DNA from: Megamerina dolium | Lineage: Eukaryota; Arthropoda; Insecta; Diptera; Megamerinidae | NCBI GenBank assembly: GCA_963854835.1 | Contig: OY978530.1 | Coordinates: 39,908,251 to 39,972,250, forward strand | DNA: 64,000 nt | Direction: 5' to 3' | Part shown: positions 33,714 through 44,330 of the stretch, piece after piece | Layout: each line of letters begins with the position of its first letter | Numbering within the stretch: the first letter of the stretch is position 1 | Notes under the pieces: model-generated | What the model saw: only the letters and a program-made list of their open reading frames with translations | Databases searched by the model: none | Told to the model about the DNA's origin: nothing | Translations under genes and position numbers: made by a program

Positions 33714-35246
33714 TTTTTTTTTTTTTTTTTTTTTTATTGGATCTTTCTAAATACTTTGAAACTAACAATAAGTAATCAAATCTTACAAACTAACTAAAAT
33801 TATGTGATATTCCCAACGTTCCATCACAATTTGTTGAGTCGCGAGGTATAGCAATTTCACAGCATATTCAGTGTGCGTTTTCTTTTTAATCGACGATGCC
33901 CCGTGCTCAGCAACAATTGCCTAGCAAGGGGATTCGGATGACTGTGTAATTTTTGAATGTAACTTCTGCAAGACATTGCAACTTCCTCAGAAATTGTGGG
34001 TACATTTAAATCTCGATGGATGTTAACGTTCCTCATATACCAAGGCGCGTTTACAATAATTCGCAGACACTTGGATTGTATTCGCTGCAATTTTTCGATA
34101 TTAGAGGGAGATGCGGTGCCCCAAAACTGAATACCATAAGTCCAGATTGGCTTCAGGATTGCTTTATATAATAGCACTTTGTATTCGATATTCAACTTTG
34201 ATCTTTTGTGTAACAGCCACCATAACTGATTAATTTTAAGCTTGATCTGAGTTTTCTTTGCCACTATGTGATTTTTCCATGTCAGCCTTCTGTCGAGGTG
34301 AATACCCAAGTACTTTGTTGAGGAACATTGTGGAACTGATTGGCCATTAATATTAAGTGGGGGACATGTATCTAGCCTCAGCGTGAAGGTTACATGTACG
34401 CTCTTTGATTCATTGACTTTTATACGCCATTTTGCTAGCCAGATTTCGAGAGAATCGACATGAGTCTGCAGGAGTTTAGTAGCTTCTATGGGGTTAGAGC
34501 GAGAGCACAATATTGCCGTATCATCAGCAAAGGTCGATATGAATGTATAGTTATTGTTGGGCATATCTGAAGTGTATAAGAGATACAGTAAGGGGCCCAA
34601 AACGCTTCCTTGAGGAACGCCAGCGTGAATATCCAGTGGATTTGTTGTGTAATCCTTGTGATGTACGAGAAATTGTCTTTTCGTGAGGTAGCTACTAAGC
34701 AATGAGGAGACATTTGCAGGCAGTAATAGTTTGAGTTTGTAAATAAGGCCATCGTGCCATACTTTATCGAAAGATTGAGTGATATCAAGAAAGACAGCTG
34801 AGCAATACTTTTTTTCTTCAAAAGTGTTCCTTATCAGAGTTACAATGCGGTGGACTTGTTCTATTATGCCGTGCTGTTTTCTAAATCCAAACTGATGTTG
34901 AGGAATCAGTTGGTTGAGATTAATAAATGGAGTTATATTCATGACAAGTAGCTTTTCGAATACTTTAGAAAGTAGAGGCAGGAGGCTGATAGGTCTGTAC
35001 GATGCAACTTTTGTAGGGTATTTTCCTGGTTTTGCTATCATAATAATTTTTGAAGTTTTCCAGCATTTGGGGTAGTGTTTAATACGAAGGATAGCATTGA
35101 AAATGTGCATGAGATGAATTACTGAAGCCGGAGGTATCTCTTTTATCATTTTACCGGTAATCTTATCTGGACCAGGTGATTTTTTTGGGTTTAAATCTTT
35201 ATAAATTGCTTTGAATATGTCCTTTTTTTAAATTTTGAGCGTTATT
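33714..35246 (-). mobile_element. Jockey-clade LINE (Jockey B), 5'-truncated, with poly(A)
   Basis: Minus-strand 1.53-kb insertion in LOA A. It starts inside the RT region (5' truncation near 35246) and ends with a 3' poly(A), seen as T22 at about 33714-33735. It contains one long RT frame (33857-35149). Target duplications of 8 bp flank it. Low decay compared with everything around it suggests one of the younger LINE insertions here. Confidence 0.9.
33857..35149 (-). CDS. Jockey B reverse transcriptase, open frame (5'-truncated)
   Basis: 430 codons open to a natural stop. The true frame extends a little upstream (NPKKSPGPDKITGKMIKEIP), so the first Met is internal, not a real start. RT landmarks: SYRPISLLPLLSKVFEKLL, PQHQFGFRKQHGIIEQVHRI, AVFLDITQSFDKVWHDGLIY (palm A), GVPQGSVLGPLLYLLYTSD, the catalytic FADD in ISTFADDTAILCSR, and KYLGIHLDRRLTWKNHI. 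The thumb and C-terminal part are complete (HRRLKRKRTLNML). It lacks the endonuclease and ORF1, so it cannot move on its own. A relative is Jockey A. Confidence 0.88.
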   Translation of the reverse strand: MIKEIPPASVIHLMHIFNAILRIKHYPKCWKTSKIIMIAKPGKYPTKVASYRPISLLPLLSKVFEKLLVMNITPFINLNQLIPQHQFGFRKQHGIIEQVHRIVTLIRNTFEEKKYCSAVFLDITQSFDKVWHDGLIYKLKLLLPANVSSLLSSYLTKRQFLVHHKDYTTNPLDIHAGVPQGSVLGPLLYLLYTSDMPNNNYTFISTFADDTAILCSRSNPIEATKLLQTHVDSLEIWLAKWRIKVNESKSVHVTFTLRLDTCPPLNINGQSVPQCSSTKYLGIHLDRRLTWKNHIVAKKTQIKLKINQLWWLLHKRSKLNIEYKVLLYKAILKPIWTYGIQFWGTASPSNIEKLQRIQSKCLRIIVNAPWYMRNVNIHRDLNVPTISEEVAMSCRSYIQKLHSHPNPLARQLLLSTGHRRLKRKRTLNML

Positions 35247-35254
35247 GCACCAAA
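35247..35254. repeat. Target-site duplication of Jockey B, right copy
   Basis: gcaccaaa, as at 33706-33713; LOA A resumes with aatgaatttctggg. Confidence 0.8.
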
Positions 35255-36038
35255 AATGAATTTCTGGGTCTTGCGCGGTCAGGTAATGTGCTTTGGTGTC
35301 TGTCTACTGATAGACCTAGAACTTGTGTTGTATTTAATGGTAATTCTTTCTTCCCGTTAACAAATTTTGTTACACCTGACCTGCGCAGCCAAGATAACCT
35401 GCAATTCAAGAGAATTGATAAAAGCATCAGTGTATTTCTCTGGAGATGTACTCGAATGTCCCACGGATATAGCAGAGAAGCTGACTGCCTATCCAAAACA
35501 GCATTGTCTATAGCTTGTTCTAGGATGTGACGCGTATGCCCATCACACTACTTGGGGAAGCACGAACACCAACGCTAGAGGTGAGTCACTATTTAATTAT
35601 ATACTCTCACTAAACTTAAGTATTTGTAATGATGGAGATAGCCCAACATTCATAACTAAAACTAGGAAAGAGGTGCTAGGCCTTACCCTAACAACTTCTC
35701 TATCGAAATCACTTGTCAGCAACTGGCGAGTATCTGAAGAGCCTTCTTGTTCTAACCATAGACAAATAAGGTTTAGGTTAGGTGACAAATTTGTGACTAC
35801 CGTGATCTTTAGGCCAAAAAGACTGACTAACTGGAACAGTAATTGTTACCAGTTAAGGCACGATATCAATACCCAACCTTTAAATAGAGTTGACACAATA
35901 TACAGGCTAGAAGAGGTCTCCAGGAAACTGCAAGAGATCATAAAAAACGCCTATGAAGACAACTGTCCCGTAAATACAAAGACCTTTAAAAGACAGACAC
36001 CTTGGTGGAACAGTCATCTTAGCATGCTAAGAAAATAA
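35255..36038 (+). pseudogene. LOA A endonuclease remainder and linker
   Basis: Continues from 33713: LARSGNVLWCLSTDRPRTCV then FPLTNFVTPDL. A catalytic strand CDAYAHHTTWGSTNTNARGE lies at about 35538. The frame at 35673-36038 has LGLTLTTSLSKSLVSNWRVS, EEPSCSNHRQIRFRLGD with the N-H pair where the family has SDH, so the catalytic Asp is replaced by Asn, and the linker ending TPWWNSHLSMLRK. Stops and frame changes separate the parts. Confidence 0.75.
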
Positions 36039-36479
36039 GTACAGAAGCTATATAATAGAGCTAAACGGCACAACGACTGGCAGACCTACTCTGAGAATCT
36101 CATCAAATACAATAAAGAAATAAAAAACGCGAAGAGAGAATTCTACAAACGCTTCTTCGAGGACATAAATAATGTGAACTCAAGCTGTAGGCTACAGAAA
36201 ATCCTTTCAATCGATAAACCTCGTCCGATTGGAACTTTGACTCACGTAAGGGTTAACCACAAACAGTTCGCAGTATACTTTAACCCTACTCAGTAAACCT
36301 CCTTTTCCGGGGTCAGAAATAATAGACGACGACTCCGACCAAAACAATTACAATATTTGGCAGTCCTACTACCCCAATAGGGAAGAACGGAAATTATCCA
36401 AACTTATCTGTAAACGCTCGATTGTAGAATGGGCAATAGGAACGTTCTCCCCATATAAGCATGCGGGATAAGATGAAAT

Positions 36480-37495
36480 CTTCGCGGCACTTTTGCAGAG
36501 AGGACCGGACAGTCTGTCGCCCACTCTATCGAAATTATACGCATACAGCTTGGCTTTTGGCTATATTCCGGAGACCTGGAAAATAGTGAATGTTGTCTAC
36601 CTCCCCAAAGCCGGAAAACCAAACAAAAAAGACCCAAAATCCTTCAGGCCAATAAGCCTGATGTCGTGTATACTTAAAGGTATGGAAAAGGTTATAGAGA
36701 GATATCTCAGAGAGGAAATCCTTATCCGAAATGCTCTAAGCATATACCAACATGCTTACCGGAAAGGTAGATATACAGAAACAGCCCTATCTGCCCTGGT
36801 TAGCAAAATCGAGGGATTCCTCCATGGGAAGGAAATCTGTTTGGTAGGTTTCCTCGACATAGAGAGAGCTTTCAACAGCACCATCTACGAAACTATGGGA
36901 TCAGCTTTAGAAGTATTTCAAGTACCAACTGTGCTGAAAAGATGGATTTCCATGATGCTTAAAAGTAGGCTAATAGAATCCAACTAAAATGGTATCTGGA
37001 TACTGGCTAGGACAATTCGGGGGTGTCCTCAAGGAGGCGTACTGTCTCCTCTACTCTGGTCCATGGTTATAAACGGATTGATCCGCATCCTCATGGAGCA
37101 AGGTTATGATGTAACTGCCTATGCTGATGACCTAGTTATTGCGGTTAGAGGCAAAGACGGGCAGACCGTCTCTGACCTACTACAAAATGCAATAAGGATT
37201 GTAGAAAACTGGTGTATCAATCAGAGTTTATCGGTAAACCCTGATAAGACAACAATTGTACCTTTTACACTTAAAAGGAAGTATGACAGACCAATTACGG
37301 TCTTTGGCAAAAAAAAATAATAATATAAATAAAGTCAAATATCTTGAGGTAACTCTAGACAACAACTTGAACTGGATATCTCATATAAATCGTAATATTC
37401 AGAAGTCGGGGAACGCTCTCTGGATCTGTAAACGAGTCTGTGGCAAAAACTGGGGAATGAAGCCGATATGGCTACCATCACCTATCAAACGATAG
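36480..37495 (+). pseudogene. LOA A reverse transcriptase
   Basis: Frame 36493-36987: LYAYSLAFGYIPETWKIVNV, SFRPISLMSCILKGMEKVIE, HAYRKGRYTETALSALVSKI and LVGFLDIERAFNSTIYETMG (palm A). Near 37015 GCPQGGVLSPLLWS reads in frame, then 37063-37320 has VTAYADDLVIAVRGKDGQTV with an intact YADD. Thumb sequence 37256-37495 (YLEVTLDNNLNWISHINRNI). Frame breaks near 36985 and 37315. Confidence 0.82.
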
Positions 37496-37618
37496 TGTGG
37501 TGGAAAAAAAATCACAGAAAAAACTACGGTGAATAGACTTTAACAACTACAAAGAATTATTAACTCTTGCATCACTGGTTGTCTTTGCACAACTCCAACG
37601 GCAGCCCGCAATGTAATT

Positions 37619-38430
37619 TTGGGTATGCTGCCACTGGATTTAACCGTACAAATGAATGCGATCATTAGTACACATAGACTGATGCATAACGGGTTCATAC
37701 CACAGGATCCACATGCAAATGGTCACCGTTCCATTGCTAAAGATAGGAAGCGAGACGGGAGCTTTTGGATGCCCCTGCACTCAATACCTCCGCGACATAT
37801 TTTTAACAAGAGGTACAAAGCTCATATCCCAAACAGGATAAACTGGGAAGACTCAAAAATCAGTCTTACTCATAACGACATTGTCTGGTATACTTATGGA
37901 TCCAAGACTGAAGAAGGCACCGGATCTGGAATCTATTGTCCCAATACACGAATGTCAATAAGTCTTGGCAGCTTAGCAACAGTCTTTCAAGCGGTGGCCG
38001 TTGATATTAATCAATGTATCAGGGAAATTCTTAACCTTCGTCCTTATAAAAAAAGAATCATTGTAATGTCGCACAGTCAGGCTGCAACAAAAGCCTTGAT
38101 TTCGTCAACATTTGATTCTAGGTTAATTTGGGAGACACCTAATCTTCTCCAACAACTATCAGTCGCGAATCAAATGATAGTACACTGGATTCCAGCACAC
38201 TGGACACTGTCTACTAAACAAACATAAAACTCGTCTGAAATTGACAGACAGCGAAATATGCAGATTCTGTGTGGAGGAAGATGAGACATCCATACACCTA
38301 ATCACAGAATGAACAGCCCATATCCGAGCGGGAAAATAAACACTCGGGAACGAACTACTACACACTACCAATCTTTCTGAACATGATCTGACAAGAATCA
38401 AAATGTTTTTTGAGAAAATAGGAGGATATA
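37619..38430 (+). pseudogene. LOA A RNase H and C-terminal cysteine motif
   Basis: Open at 37619-38227. RNase H landmarks: WYTYGSKTEEGTGSGIY with TYGSKT where Asp is expected (so the first catalytic Asp is Tyr), FQAVAVDINQCIREIL, IVMSHSQAATKAL with His in place of the Asp of SDSQ, and VHWIPAHW. At least two active-site residues are changed. After a deletion at about 38215 a cysteine motif CRFCVEEDETSIHLITE follows. RNase H would remove RNA from the hybrid during retrotransposition. Confidence 0.78.
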
Positions 38431-38641
38431 ATCTATTCCAATATTAAACTCGGGTATGGCACAACAGTTCGAGTCGGACGCAGTGCCATAGACAGCAATT
38501 GTCTAGCCCTTACCAATCTAATCTAATCTAAAGAAAATATCAAATATATTGTATACGGAAATATTTTTAATAATAGTAATTGTAATATTTTTTATTTTTT
38601 TTTTATATGTAATAAAAAAAATTTTAAAAAAGAAAAAATTT

Positions 38642-38830
<189 letters not shown>

Positions 38831-39122
38831 AGAAGACGAACACACTAACCACTGAGCTACGGCTCTTAAAGCCCCGAAGGGCTCATGAGCCGAGATTCTC
38901 GTCCATTACCGTTGTGCGTGTTAAATTTTTGGACAATATTAGAAGAGACCTACTTATTTTAGCCGGTTCCGAACGGCAGAACCCTTGTGACATCACTTTT
39001 TCTGCGTTTGTCACAGAGTTCTTTTAGAAGCTTTTCCTGGCAAGTTGTTACTGTCGGAAGAATTGCCAATTGCTTGCCGACAGGTGGCTACCGGTCGAAA
39101 GAAAAATCTTTTCGATATTACG
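38831..39122 (-). mobile_element. SINE C: body followed by a second SINE head
   Basis: On the minus strand, from 39122: a SINE body without its own tRNA-like head (starts at aatatcgaaaagatttttct), through gatgtcacaag, ggaaccggctaaaataagta and the 3' hairpin GCCC-TTCG-GGGC (38871-38882). It is followed at once by a tRNA-like head agccgtagctcagtggttag to about 38831, where (TA)n takes over. So the end of one SINE is fused to the start of another. Confidence 0.8.
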
Positions 39123-39489
39123 ATAGGAAAAATATACCTATTATATATTTATATTATAAAAAGAAAAAGATCAGATAGCACACATATAAATAAATATAAA
39201 TGAAAAGGTATAAGGAGAAAATTTTCTAAACCTCCAATCGAGATACTCGATTCGATTTTAACGATTAAAATTTCTAACATAGTGTGCACACTGAAAATAT
39301 TAGGTCGATTTTTTGCTGAATTCGTTTTGCGTTCATATCGACAACGCATATTCTCTTTAATTATTGTACGACTTTATAAAATAAAAAAAAAATTAAATTA
39401 AAAATTTAAAAATTAATTAAAATCATCATACATTTATTTAATGAGCTTATATAATTTTGAACAAATTATTTAAGCGATTTTTAATCGAA
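39123..39489. other. Unassigned AT-rich spacer
   Basis: No coding or repeat signature seen. Several poly(A)-like runs lie at 39380-39420. Confidence 0.4.
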
Positions 39490-41640
39490 TAAAAAGGAGG
39501 AATCATCAAGCGACGCCAATGCGCACAACCCGGTAGCACGGACACGAATACACGGATTGAGGACATTCTTGAATATTTTAAGTAATATATTAGAATTATT
39601 AAATATTGGCAATACACCAACTTTTGTTACGAGCACGCGCAGCGGGGTCTTTAATGTACCAATAGGAAATACTTGGGGTAGTGAGCTAGTTACAAATTGG
39701 TTCGTGTCAACAGAATAATAAGATTCGATATTGAGGGTGCACCGCTAGTAATGAGAATTGTAAAGAATCCTAGGAAAAGAGATTGGGAAAAATACTTAGA
39801 AAACCTGAGAACAAACTTAAACCAGCTTAAGTTGTTAGATAATATCAGAAATGAAATGGTATTAGAAACTGTGCTAGAAAGCTTCAATAAAACGATTATT
39901 GGAGTTTATGAGGATAGATGTCCAATAAGTAGGTCAGCTCCAAAAGGAGCATTGACTCAATGAAACTAAAAACTATGGTTCGCAGACTATTCAATCAGGC
40001 AAAAGTACTGGGGTTTGGGAAGTTTATGCAAACACTCTGAGTCTATACAATTAGAAGATCAGGGGAGCAAAGCGAGGCAGTTTTAGAAATTTAGGCAACA
40101 GTATAAAAGGAACTGGGGAAGCATCAAGACTCTATAAAGTATTGACTATGGCTATGACGATCAGCCTTACTTTTACTAACCCTAAAAAGAATTATGGAAG
40201 TTTTACGTACGGTGAGGAAGAGAACGTTCAACTTCTTCTATATACTCACTTTCCAGGATCTTCAATCCCATCAGGAATAGAACAAACTGAACTTTTAGCA
40301 TAATAAATAGGAAAAACTGAAATATTGCGAAAAAGGTATGCAAGGAGTAGATGATTCCGTGTGCGGTAAGCACCTTTAAACCACTGAAATCTTCTGATGC
40401 AGATGGCATATTTCCTGCATTATTACAAAAGGGCTTGTGTTTACTAACTAAGATTGTCTGAAGCATCATTGCATTGGGGTATATACCAAAAATTTGGAGA
40501 AGAGCAAAGGTGGTCTTGTCTTTATACCGAAGGTCGGCAAGCAGGATCCTCCTCATCCGAAACCCTTCAGACCAATTTGCCTAACATATTTCATGCTAAA
40601 AGTGTTAGAGAAACCGTAGACAATTACATCAGAATAACTATTCTAGTAAACTCTCCGTTACATTCGTGCCATCATGAGTACAGAGCAGGCCGATGTACGC
40701 AAACTGCACTGTATCAATTAGCTAACGCAATTCACGTAGGTATGGAAACAAAAGAAATAACATTATGAACTTTTTTCGATATAGAAGGTGCTTGTCACAA
40801 CACTTCACATGAATCCATCCAGAAAGCTCTAATTAATAGAAGTGGCAACGATACTCTAGTCTTACGGATAAGCAATATCCTCTTCACTAGGAAGGTAGAA
40901 ATATTAACAAGTACAGAAAGCATAGTAGCAAACACCTCACGAGGATGTCTACAAGGGGTAGTGTTATCACCGCTAATGTAGAGTATGGTAGTGGATTAAC
41001 TCCTTGTAGAACTAGAAAACTCTGAATTACGATTCCATGGTTAAGCAGATGATATAGTCATAATATGCAGAGGAAAGTTCGAAAATACTCTATGTGAAAG
41101 AATCTTCCTAGCGCTACAACTAACAAATAGATGGTGCAACAATTATTCCATTCACCAGAAATTATAATCTTAGGAATCTAATATCAATCAGTTTAGATGG
41201 AACAGAGATAGAAATACATTACAAATTACTGGGCGTAATATTATACCAGCGTTTACGATAGAAAACACATATAGAAAATATGGCGAAAAATGTCACTATG
41301 GTTTTTTTGACATGTAAATCCATAGCAGGGGAAAGTTGCGGTTGTACACCAAGGATACTGAGATGGATCTACACTGTAATCGTTAGACCCTTGATAGCTT
41401 ACGGAGCTGTCGTTTGGAAGAACTGCACAAAACTTCATACTGTTATAACTATGCTTGGCAGGATTCAAAGAGTAGCATGTGTATGTATAACAGCAGCTAT
41501 TTGCACATATCCAAATCATCATTGAAAGTTCTCTTGGAACTTACATCTCTTCACAGTTACCCCCAGTCTCAAGCGAAGAGGGCTATCCTAAGGGCTATCC
41601 TAAGAATGACTGCTGTCAATAGCGGACCAGATAGTTAGAT
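39490..41640 (+). mobile_element. LOA-like LINE fragment (LOA B), highly degenerate
   Basis: Plus strand: endonuclease end (39500-39730), linker (39697-39963), RT (about 40370-41200) and thumb region (41250-41640). Landmarks: DANAHNPV near 39500, IGNTPTFVTSTRSGVFNVPI, a palm A remnant FFDIEGACHNTSHESIQKAL (about 40768), TSRGCLQGVVLSPLM, ADDIVIICRGKFENTL and, later, SLKVLLELTSLHSYPQSQAK. The density of stops is high. 5' and 3' limits are approximate. Confidence 0.72.
39697..41638 (+). pseudogene. LOA B endonuclease end and reverse transcriptase remnants
   Basis: Main open pieces are 39697-39963 (linker, IRFDIEGAPLVMRIVKNPRK), 40454-40768 (RT fingers, HHEYRAGRCTQTALYQLANA), and 41414-41638 (post-RT). 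The ADD residues of the catalytic box survive at about 41045, but with a stop directly before them. No RNase H is present, unlike LOA A and C. Confidence 0.7.
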
Positions 41641-41682
41641 GAATCGCAAGATGTGTGATATTCTAGCAAAACAACAACAAAG

Positions 41683-41718
41683 CTGAAGCATAACAAAATA
41701 AATTTTGTTATGCTTCAG
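41683..41718. repeat. Near-perfect palindrome at a SINE remnant
   Basis: Arms of 17 bases, ctgaagcataacaaaat and its exact complement, separated by aa. The right arm is the SINE segment that follows the B box (gcataacaaaat), so the left arm is an inverted copy of the same piece. Confidence 0.9.
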
Positions 41719-41780
41719 GCGGGGATTGAACGTACAACCTAGAGATCAGAAGGCCAACTCCCTAACGCTACGGTACCTGG
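41702..41780 (-). mobile_element. SINE head fragment (SINE D)
   Basis: On the minus strand: ccgtagcgttagggagttgg, cttctgatctctaggttgta and a B box gttcaatccc, then gcctgaagcataacaaaat. Only the tRNA-like head and the start of the body are present, ending in the palindrome at 41683-41718. Confidence 0.75.
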
Positions 41781-41789
41781 TAAGACAGG

Positions 41790-42900
41790 AAGATAGAAAA
41801 AGGACTGCATTTTTAACTCCATTTGGACATTATGAATAAATTCGAAACCCATTCGGATTGAAAAATACACCTTCCCCCTTCCAAAGGTTGATGAACATAG
41901 TTTTGAGACAATTCATTACTAAAATAGGTATTTGTATTTAGTACTTCATTAGAGGCGCACTTAATTATCTTAAGAAAAACATTTACAACTTTGAGAAAGG
42001 CTAAGCTTAAAATCCAAACCGATAAATGTGACTTTCTGAAGAAAGAAGCACAAGAAGTCATCTCCTAACAGCAAAGGGTGTGATATCTGACAAAAAATAG
42101 ATATCATTCAGAACTTAAAATACTAAACACCGAAAGGAAAATATGGTACAATCATTCTTGAGGATGACAGGTTTTTATAGGAAATTTGACAAAGATTACG
42201 CTAAAGCAGCCCATCCAATAACAAAGTTTTTAAAGAAAGGTCAAAACGTCAATATTAATGACCCTAGTTGCATTTTAGCATTTCAAAGATATCATAACTA
42301 ATGCCCCTATTTTGAGATATCCCAACATCTATTTAAAAGCTGTTTAAGCTCATTATTTATTCAAGTAATTTTGCAATCGGCACTGTCTTTACCCAAAACG
42401 GCCACCCAATAGCATTCGCATCAAGAACATTGAATAAGCACGAGACGAACTATGCAATAGTGAAACAGTGTGAAAAAGAACTGTTAGCAATAGAATGAGG
42501 TATAAAATACATACTTTCGTCCTTAACTTTTTGCTAGGGAATTCGGTCTCGAAAGTGACAATCAACTATTGAAATGGTTCTTCTCAAAATATTCTGGCAA
42601 ACATATCAACCCAAAGTTTCAAAGTTGGTTTATAGAGTTAGGTGAATATGACTTCAAAGTAGAATATATAAAAGGGAAAGATAACAATAATACCGATTTT
42701 TCAAGTAGATTAAGCACAGAAAGTAATGGAATAAATTATTTAAAGGAGAAAAAGTTTAAAGGAAAATATAATAATAGGACAGAATCGGAAATACTACTAG
42801 CGGACATCCTAATAAATGCAATTATTAAGGAACATGGCTATCAAAGTGAAAGAGAACGTGATGAAATAAACAATGGGTGGAAGAAGAAGGAGGAGGTTTT
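41790..42900 (+). mobile_element. Errantivirus-type Gypsy relic (errantivirus B)
   Basis: A plus-strand pol fragment closely related to 26630-27420: RT end (about 41790-42280), RNase H region (42350-42560) and the post-RNase H frame at 42569-42979. Numerous stops. No gag, integrase core, env or LTR seen. The frame runs past the element into unrelated sequence after about 42890. Confidence 0.75.
42569..42890 (+). pseudogene. Errantivirus B RNase H end and linker
   Basis: Begins with the conserved KWFFSKYSGK motif, followed by PKFQSWFIELGEYDFKVEYI and KGKDNNNTDFSSRLS, the usual end of errantivirus RNase H (family form is N-x-x-D-x-LSR). The following acidic linker matches the corresponding region of errantivirus A, where it is more decayed. 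Confidence 0.75.
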
Positions 42901-42930
42901 ACGTGACTTCCTGCCTAGAAGGCCTAGATG

Positions 42931-42967
42931 GCTGTGCCTTGAGGCCTCACGGTGCTCAAGGCACAGC
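42931..42967. repeat. Perfect 13-bp inverted repeat (hairpin)
   Basis: gctgtgccttgag (42931-42943) and ctcaaggcacagc (42955-42967), loop 11 bases. It lies just past the end of errantivirus B. Confidence 0.85.
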
Positions 42968-43309
42968 GTATCAAATTAAGCGTTGATAAGCGCACCACTG
43001 GATTAGACGACAGAAAAATTCTAGCGCTGCGGTATCAATTTGGGGTACAGGATTGGCCGTACTACTCATCCTTGGTGATGATGAAGGTACATCTTAAGCC
43101 TCTGCTGGTCTATGGGTCCCAGCACCCGGTTGCAATGTAACTCCACACTGAGCAACATGTTCTACCAGCGTACCTTTGAGTTTAAACCACAGCCACCACG
43201 AAGCTCCTCGAAGAGCCGTTCAAACGATCAAGTTGGAGCGAACTTCTGATCCCCGCGATACCAGATTAAAGTCTCCGGTCGGACTTCGTAGCCGTAGCTA
43301 TTAAAAGTT
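42968..43309. other. Unassigned sequence
   Basis: No recognisable coding or repeat feature. Less AT-rich than most spacers here. Confidence 0.4.
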
Positions 43310-44330
43310 GAGAGACCATTGAGCTCCGGACTGGTGGCCAAAAACTCGAACATAAAACAGCTGAAATAGAATTAATAAATAAGAAAACTGGAACAAAAGA
43401 GAAAACATATAAGCAAAACAATCAGTACCAGCACGGTCGCTAGAAGTGTTTTGATTTATCGCAAAATGAACGGCTGTGCCTCGACTCACAGCCATGTGGC
43501 CAAGTGCTGCCACCATCCCACCCATTAGTAGCAGCAAAAAATAGAACCCCAAAAATCGATAGAAATGTGTCCCAATGCGTCAACCCAAGTATGTGAGAGC
43601 TGCATGAAGCAACACGGAACTAAACTGCGGCGAGACGTGACCGAAGACATGGAAACCCGAGTGCCCTCAACCCACCCCAAATATCAAAATTTCAATTCAT
43701 ACTTCCCCTTTAAACAAAAAACATACACACTATTCAGACTGCGTTGCCAAGAATCTTCTCCGTTTAAAAACCGCACTCGTAAAACTACTTAAAGCTAGAA
43801 CACTATCACTATCACAACGCATTCTGAACGCACCACTGCCCGTCACTGTTTGTGATCCCCATTCCATCCAGATCTCTAGACTTCGAGTAAATGGGGCACA
43901 CACAGCACGTGCAGCCAATTCTCAACATCCGCACAATTTTCACATAACGGTGCGGTTTCCACACGAATCGGTAATTACAGTTTGATTTCTTTTCATGAGT
44001 TGCGAAAGTCCGATGCACAAGTGAATGTGAGTTGAGAGGAACGTTTTTGTTCTCGTTGAAGTCACGAATATCGGGTGCTTGCACATTAAGTAGTGCAAGT
44101 AGTGGCATTCCCCCATAACCCCCTCAATTGAGCTTAGTAGGTGCAGGGTATGATAAGGGTGTATGTAATTTCTATTTTGTTTCAGCAATTTCTTTCGTAC
44201 CTCTGAATATATTTGTTTCTCCAAGTTCTCTTCTCTTGGAGCATAATCGCAATGCAAATTTATCAATTTTGGTTAAGATTCACTCCTTGATCACCATAGC
44301 CATTTGTTGCAAAACCACTGCGAGGGCATT
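43310..44330 (-). mobile_element. R1-clade LINE 3' end (R1 B)
   Basis: Minus-strand copy of the R1 A 3' part. The C-terminal cysteine motif (LRIGCTCCVCPIYSKSRDLD with GMGIT) at about 43830-43930 matches R1 A LHVLCVCPIYSEFTDLNGMG. The 3' region at 43395-43520 matches 32970-33080, including the shared ggctgtgagtcgaggcacag on the minus strand. Upstream (43940-44266) is decayed ORF2 end. 5'-truncated at about 44330. Confidence 0.75.

Larger units (their letters stand above)
33085..38530 (+). mobile_element. LOA-like LINE with RNase H (LOA A), split by Jockey B
   Basis: Plus-strand element in order: end of ORF1 (33085-33462), ORF2 endonuclease start (33594-33713), Jockey B insertion, endonuclease remainder (35255-35800), linker (35800-36040), RT (36480-37490), RNase H (37850-38226), C-terminal cysteine motif (about 38240-38430) and a tail of three AATCT-like units at 38514-38530. 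With Jockey B and one 8-bp target copy removed, the frame reads PWSSTKNEFLGLARSGNVLW, so the host and insertion are certain. The presence of RNase H fits the LOA or I group; the exact clade is inferred. Confidence 0.82.

Noticed and set aside
33857..35149. Jockey B RT frame as a host gene
   Set aside because: It has poly(A), target duplications and 5' truncation, all LINE hallmarks, and interrupts another LINE.
38549..38640. An errantivirus env membrane segment (Ile- and Phe-rich frame before the microsatellite)
   Set aside because: It is a short hydrophobic run in AT-rich DNA just after the LOA A tail, with no env sequence around it.
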